A stretch of DNA of 64,000 nucleotides from UBA9676 sp963730065 (GTDB lineage: Bacteria; Actinomycetota; Actinomycetes; Streptosporangiales; Streptosporangiaceae), in NCBI GenBank assembly GCA_963730065.1, contig CAVSQL010000008.1, positions 62,001 through 126,000 of the forward strand, written 5' to 3'. Below the pieces are notes generated by a model. It did not search any database, was not told the origin of the DNA, and saw only the letters and a list, made by a program, of their open reading frames with translations. Numbering within the stretch: the stretch's first letter is position 1; the number at the start of each line of letters is the position of its first letter. This document shows, one piece after another, positions 62,001 to 64,000 of this stretch. A program made the position numbers and the translations under genes.

Positions 62001-63009
62001 CGGCGAACTGCTCGCGTTCGGCTCCGTGCTGATGGACCACCACACGGTGCGGCTGGTCGGCCAGGACACCCGGCGCGGCACGTTCGGCCAGCGGCACGCG
62101 GTCCTGGTGGACCGCAACACCGGCGCGGAGTACACCCCGCTCAGGCAGTTCAATTCGGCCAGCGCAAGGTTCCACGTCTACGACTCGCTGCTGTCGGAGT
62201 TCGCGGCGGTCGGCTTCGAATACGGCTACTCGGTCGCCCGCCCGGACGCCCTGGTCTGCTGGGAAGCCCAGTTCGGCGACTTCGTCAACGGCGCGCAGAC
62301 GATCATGGACGAGTTCGTCAGCTCCGGTGAGCAGAAGTGGGGCCAGCGCTCCAGCCTGGTGCTGCTGCTCCCGCACGGCTACGAGGGGCAGGGCCCCGAC
62401 CACTCCTCGGCCCGGATCGAGCGGGTCCTGACACTGTGCGCACAGGACAATATGACGGTCGCCCTGCTGAGCACACCTGCCAACTACTTCCATCTGCTCC
62501 GCTGGCAGGCGCTGTCGGGCCGGCGCAAGCCGCTGGTTGTCTTCACGCCCAAGTCGATGCTCCGGCTGAAGACGGCCGCCTCGCCGGTGGCCGACTTCAC
62601 CCACGGCTCCTTCCTGCCGGTGATCGGGGACAGCTCGGACCCCGATCCCCAGGCCGTCAGGCGGGTCCTGCTGTGCTCGGGAAAGATCTACTACGACCTG
62701 GTGGAGAAGCGGGCCGAGAAGGGGCTGGCCGACACCGCGATCGTCCGGGTCGAGCGGCTCTACCCGGTCCCGGCCGACGAACTTGCGGCGCAACTGGCAC
62801 GCTACCCCGCCGCCACCGACATCGCCTGGGTACAGGAGGAGCCCGCCAACATGGGCAGCTGGCCGACCATGGCACTGGCGATGCCTGGCATCGTCGGGCC
62901 CCGGCAGGTGCGGCCGATCTCACTTGCGCCCAGTTCCGCGCCCGCCGCCGGATCCGCCGCACTGCACTCGGCCGAGCACCGGGGCGTGATCGAAGCCGCG
63001 CTGAGCTAG
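59086..63009 (+). CDS. kgd: Multifunctional 2-oxoglutarate decarboxylase/dehydrogenase E1-E2 (Kgd/OdhA type, 1,307 aa)
   Basis: Central TCA enzyme of actinobacteria. Order: short E1 N-terminus (NEWLVDELYQRYLDDPGSVDMAWWNFFADY, about 39-70), Pro/Ala/Gly linker (71-210), E2-type succinyltransferase domain (211-440) with the catalytic His405 in STYDHRIIQGAQSG, then the thiamin-diphosphate E1 domain with VIGMAHRGRLNVL, HGDAAFAGQGVVAETLNLSQLRGY, VNNQVGFTT and YRRRGHNEADNPSFTQP. It can decarboxylate 2-oxoglutarate and, with E3 and a lipoyl partner, form succinyl-CoA; activity in relatives is controlled by a GarA/OdhI FHA protein. Longer than the Mycobacterium protein (about 1,230 aa) because of the linker. 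ATG 59086 has gaagagg upstream. Confidence 0.96.
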   Translation: MSAVPPELPRASAETTEPASDRAGAKAPPTPPASTDFGPNEWLVDELYQRYLDDPGSVDMAWWNFFADYQPPAGGPAAESPGGPAAESPDGPAAESPGRPAAESPGEQAGNAGAPGPAGPGREGPAGVRAGRPGTGRPGTADAPAPARAGEQAPGAGPGQPAGTAGPAAPAEQGGSGVLTAPVTPAPVPGADVQRLRGASARTATNMASSLTVPTATSVRAIPAKLLIDNRIVVNNHLSRGRGGKVSFTHLIGYAVVRALGSAAEMNYAYTEVDGKPAVARPEHVNLGLAIDVVGRDGSRQLLVPSIKAAETMDFRQFWMAYEDVVRRARTGNLTVEDFAGTTLTLTNPGTIGTEHSVPRLMAGQGCIVGVGAMEYPAAYQGASDETLARLAVSKTVTLTSTYDHRIIQGAQSGDFLRRIHHLLLGEDGFYDTVFAALQIPYEPVRWVRDIPAGHEDDITKSARVHELIHAYRVRGHLMADTDPLNYKQRKHPDLDINQHGLTLWDLEREFPTGGFGGKPLMKLREILGVLRDSYCRTVGVEYMHMQEPDERAWLQARVERPHGRPDHDEQMQILSRLNVAEAFEMFLQTKFVGQRRFSLEGAESLIPLLDAVLTEAARASLHEAVIGMAHRGRLNVLANIVGKSYAQIFGEFEGNLDPRTTHGSGDVKYHLGADGVFTGSDGSQIPTSLVANPSHLEAVNPVLEGVVRAKQDVLDIGEPGFTVLPVLIHGDAAFAGQGVVAETLNLSQLRGYRTGGTVHIVVNNQVGFTTAPQSSRSSVYSTDVARMIQAPIFHVNGDDPEAVVRVGHLAFEYRQAFGKDVVIDLICYRRRGHNEADNPSFTQPLMYDLIDAKRSARKLYTEALIGRGDITMEEAEQALRHYQEQLERAFTETREATRQPTAPGAVIRPEPAAPVLIDHGATPTAITEAAIKQIIDSQLNVPEGFTVHPRLRPVLQRRATMVAEDAIDWATGELLAFGSVLMDHHTVRLVGQDTRRGTFGQRHAVLVDRNTGAEYTPLRQFNSASARFHVYDSLLSEFAAVGFEYGYSVARPDALVCWEAQFGDFVNGAQTIMDEFVSSGEQKWGQRSSLVLLLPHGYEGQGPDHSSARIERVLTLCAQDNMTVALLSTPANYFHLLRWQALSGRRKPLVVFTPKSMLRLKTAASPVADFTHGSFLPVIGDSSDPDPQAVRRVLLCSGKIYYDLVEKRAEKGLADTAIVRVERLYPVPADELAAQLARYPAATDIAWVQEEPANMGSWPTMALAMPGIVGPRQVRPISLAPSSAPAAGSAALHSAEHRGVIEAALS
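59311..59406 (+). repeat. 24-bp tandem repeat, four units, in the kgd linker
   Basis: Units start at 59311, 59335, 59359 and 59383 and encode GPAAESPx repeats. In-frame expansion of the flexible linker between the N-terminal segment and the E2-type domain. Confidence 0.88.
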
Positions 63010-63018
63010 GACAAGCCG

Positions 63019-63198
63019 ATGTATTTCACCGACCAGGGCATCGAGGAACTCGCACAGCGGCGGGCGGACGACGAGGTCAGCCTGGGCTGGCTGGCGGAGC
63101 GGCTGCGCGAGTTCGTCGACCAGGCCCCGGAATTCGAAGCGGCCGTAGACCGCCTGGCCAGCTGGCTAGCCAGACTCGACGACGACGACGACGACTAA
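63019..63198 (+). CDS. Small conserved actinobacterial protein, DUF6104-like (59 aa)
   Basis: ATG 63019, 9 nt after the kgd stop, encodes MYFTDQGIEELAQRR, then WLAERLREFVDQAPEF and a tail WLARLDDDDDD. This matches the small proteins of about 60 residues that follow kgd/sucA in many Streptomyces and relatives. Largely helical and strongly acidic at the C-terminus. The tight spacing implies co-transcription with kgd. Function is unknown; a partner or regulator of the complex is a guess from position only. Confidence 0.85.
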   Translation: MYFTDQGIEELAQRRADDEVSLGWLAERLREFVDQAPEFEAAVDRLASWLARLDDDDDD

Positions 63199-63201
63199 CA
63201 A

Positions 63202-63221
63202 CCCGAGCCTGAGCACTCGGG
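63202..63221 (+). terminator. Hairpin after kgd and the 59-aa gene
   Basis: cccgag (63202-63207) pairs with ctcggg (63216-63221) around 8 nt, 4 nt after the stop codon. No T-run follows. Possible end of the kgd operon. Confidence 0.45.
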
Positions 63222-63391
63222 CCCACCCACGGCCCCTCGCCTCCCGCGCCCACGACCGTCCCGGCTGCGGGCTGACGGGCAGCCAGGCAGACGGGCGGGC
63301 ACGCGCTGAACGCTTGTGCCAAGTGCACCGATCCGCCCGGTACGGATCCTCGTTCCCGACGCCGGAGCGAAGCGCCTGATCAAGACACATC

Positions 63392-63427
63392 TTGACTTTC
63401 CACATACGCGATATATCTTGTTATAGA
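63392..63427 (+). promoter_or_regulatory. Promoter and operator-like AT-rich region before the DUF4097 gene
   Basis: ttgact (63392-63397) with tatctt (63414-63419) 16 nt on gives a sigma-70-type promoter. It overlaps cgcgatatat (63408-63416), similar to half of the cgatatatcg boxes bound by PadR-type regulators in actinomycetes. The surrounding region is otherwise GC-rich. Confidence 0.55.
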
Positions 63428-63450
63428 CTCCCGGGCAGGAAGGACGCGCG

Positions 63451-64000
63451 ATGAAGCAGTGGACGGTCGATAGCCCGACCACGCTCGACTTCGACGGTGT
63501 GGCCGCGCTCCGGGTCCGGGTCGTCTCGGGGTCAGTCGCGGTGCTGTCCACCGACGACCAGCCCCGGCTCGACGTGGCCGACCTGAGCGGCCAGCCGCTG
63601 CTGGTCAAGCACGAGGCCGGCATCCTCACGGTGACCTACCCCGACCTCACCTGGGACGGCGTGCTCGGCTGGCTGCGGCCCACGCCGCACTCGGCGGCCA
63701 TCACGATCATGGTGCCCCGGGAGTGCCCCACCCAGCTCGGCGTCGTCAGCGCCAGTGCCGTGGTATCCGGGATCAGCGCGTCCACCTCGGTCAAGAGCGC
63801 CTCCGGGAAGATCACGCTCGACGGGGTGACCGGCGCCGTCAGCGCGACCACCCTGTCCGGTGATGTCGAGGCGCAGGGCCTGAACGGGCGGGTCGGCTTC
63901 AACTCGGTCTCCGGCGACCTGACGATGGCCGACGGCACCGTCGAGAAACTCGAGGCCAGGACGGCCAACGGCCGCGTGACCGCGGACGTGGAGCTGAACA
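63451..64000 (+). CDS. DUF4097-family beta-strand-repeat protein, 5' part (runs off window edge)
   Basis: MKQWTVDSPTTLDFDGVAALRVRVVSGSVAVL begins a right-handed beta-repeat protein; recurring units such as VVSGISASTSVKSASGKITLDGVTG, AVSATTLSGDVEAQGLNG and VGFNSVSGDLTMADGTVEKLEARTANGRV are the DUF4097 hallmark. No signal peptide, so probably cytoplasmic. In actinomycetes a PadR regulator gene usually follows. ATG 63451 with aggaagga 7 nt upstream. The window ends within the gene. Confidence 0.9.
   Translation, partial: MKQWTVDSPTTLDFDGVAALRVRVVSGSVAVLSTDDQPRLDVADLSGQPLLVKHEAGILTVTYPDLTWDGVLGWLRPTPHSAAITIMVPRECPTQLGVVSASAVVSGISASTSVKSASGKITLDGVTGAVSATTLSGDVEAQGLNGRVGFNSVSGDLTMADGTVEKLEARTANGRVTADVELN

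Noticed and set aside
59980..62793. 937-codon minus-strand open frame opposite kgd
   Set aside because: Antisense shadow created by third-position GC bias of kgd; composition is not protein-like.
1..64000. tRNA, rRNA or tmRNA genes
   Set aside because: No cloverleaf, TTCRANY T-loop with matching stems or rRNA core sequence was noticed by eye on either strand; a covariance search would be needed to exclude them fully.

Overview
The window is a GC-rich stretch of chromosome from an actinomycete. The signs are a fused 2-oxoglutarate decarboxylase/E1-E2 protein (Kgd type), many GTG starts and 4-nt overlaps, a 3Fe-4S ferredoxin, a Streptomyces-like order of hut genes and actinobacterial IS200/IS605 ends. 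A Streptosporangiales- or Thermomonosporaceae-like host is plausible, but the sequence alone does not fix the genus.

Layout. 1-2.0 kb: the 5' part of a NUDIX gene, then an intact IS200/IS605 element (tnpA plus tnpB) that ends against the start of sppA. 2.0-5.4 kb: sppA, a 30-bp minisatellite, a flavin reductase-like gene, then about 0.9 kb without genes that carries a duplicated ~340-bp non-coding unit; each copy ends in a strong intrinsic terminator. 5.4-13.7 kb: hutI, a glyoxalase/AraC pair, a zinc homocysteine methyltransferase homologue, a 142-bp MITE-like element and a run of three histidine/phenylalanine ammonia-lyase-fold genes. 14.0-19.0 kb: a LacI regulator facing an amidohydrolase/cupin-dioxygenase/amidohydrolase operon with a visible operator pair, then an extradiol dioxygenase. 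19.1-27.5 kb: hutF, an M20 amidohydrolase and hutU, preceded by an operon of a formaldehyde-activating enzyme homologue, an enolase-superfamily enzyme, a 3-hydroxyisobutyrate-dehydrogenase-like enzyme and an Fe-alcohol dehydrogenase. 27.7-31.9 kb: a VIT1/CCC1-type transporter, a DAO-family FAD oxidase, a Gfo/Idh/MocA oxidoreductase and a frameshifted SDR. 32.1-43.3 kb: a Dpp/Opp-type ABC importer, a fourth lyase-fold gene, a second homocysteine methyltransferase homologue, LysR and an MFS transporter. 43.3-48.9 kb: a frameshifted GDP-mannose dehydratase, glycosyltransferase, two methyltransferases, a terpene-cyclase-fold protein and a ferredoxin. 48.9-57.7 kb: a VOC protein, aminotransferase, nitrilase-family hydrolase with a palindromic insertion, a large Asp-box membrane protein, an orphan TnpB-like gene, BlaI and DedA. 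58.0-64 kb: an ECM4-like GST, kgd, a 59-aa protein and a partial DUF4097 gene.

Main biological point. All four lyase-fold proteins lack the Ala-Ser-Gly triad that makes the MIO cofactor. Three of them form one family, and that family occurs in two separate modules, each with a zinc homocysteine methyltransferase homologue; one module also has a peptide/opine-type importer. The window has the lower histidine pathway (HutU, HutI, HutF and an M20 hydrolase) but no canonical HutH. MIO-independent lyase-fold enzymes such as ergothionase remove trimethylamine rather than ammonia. A testable inference is that this region takes up and degrades an N-methylated (betaine-type) amino acid, possibly histidine-derived, and passes methyl groups to homocysteine or, through oxidation, to a formaldehyde-handling route. 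Substrate and activity are not proven by the sequence.
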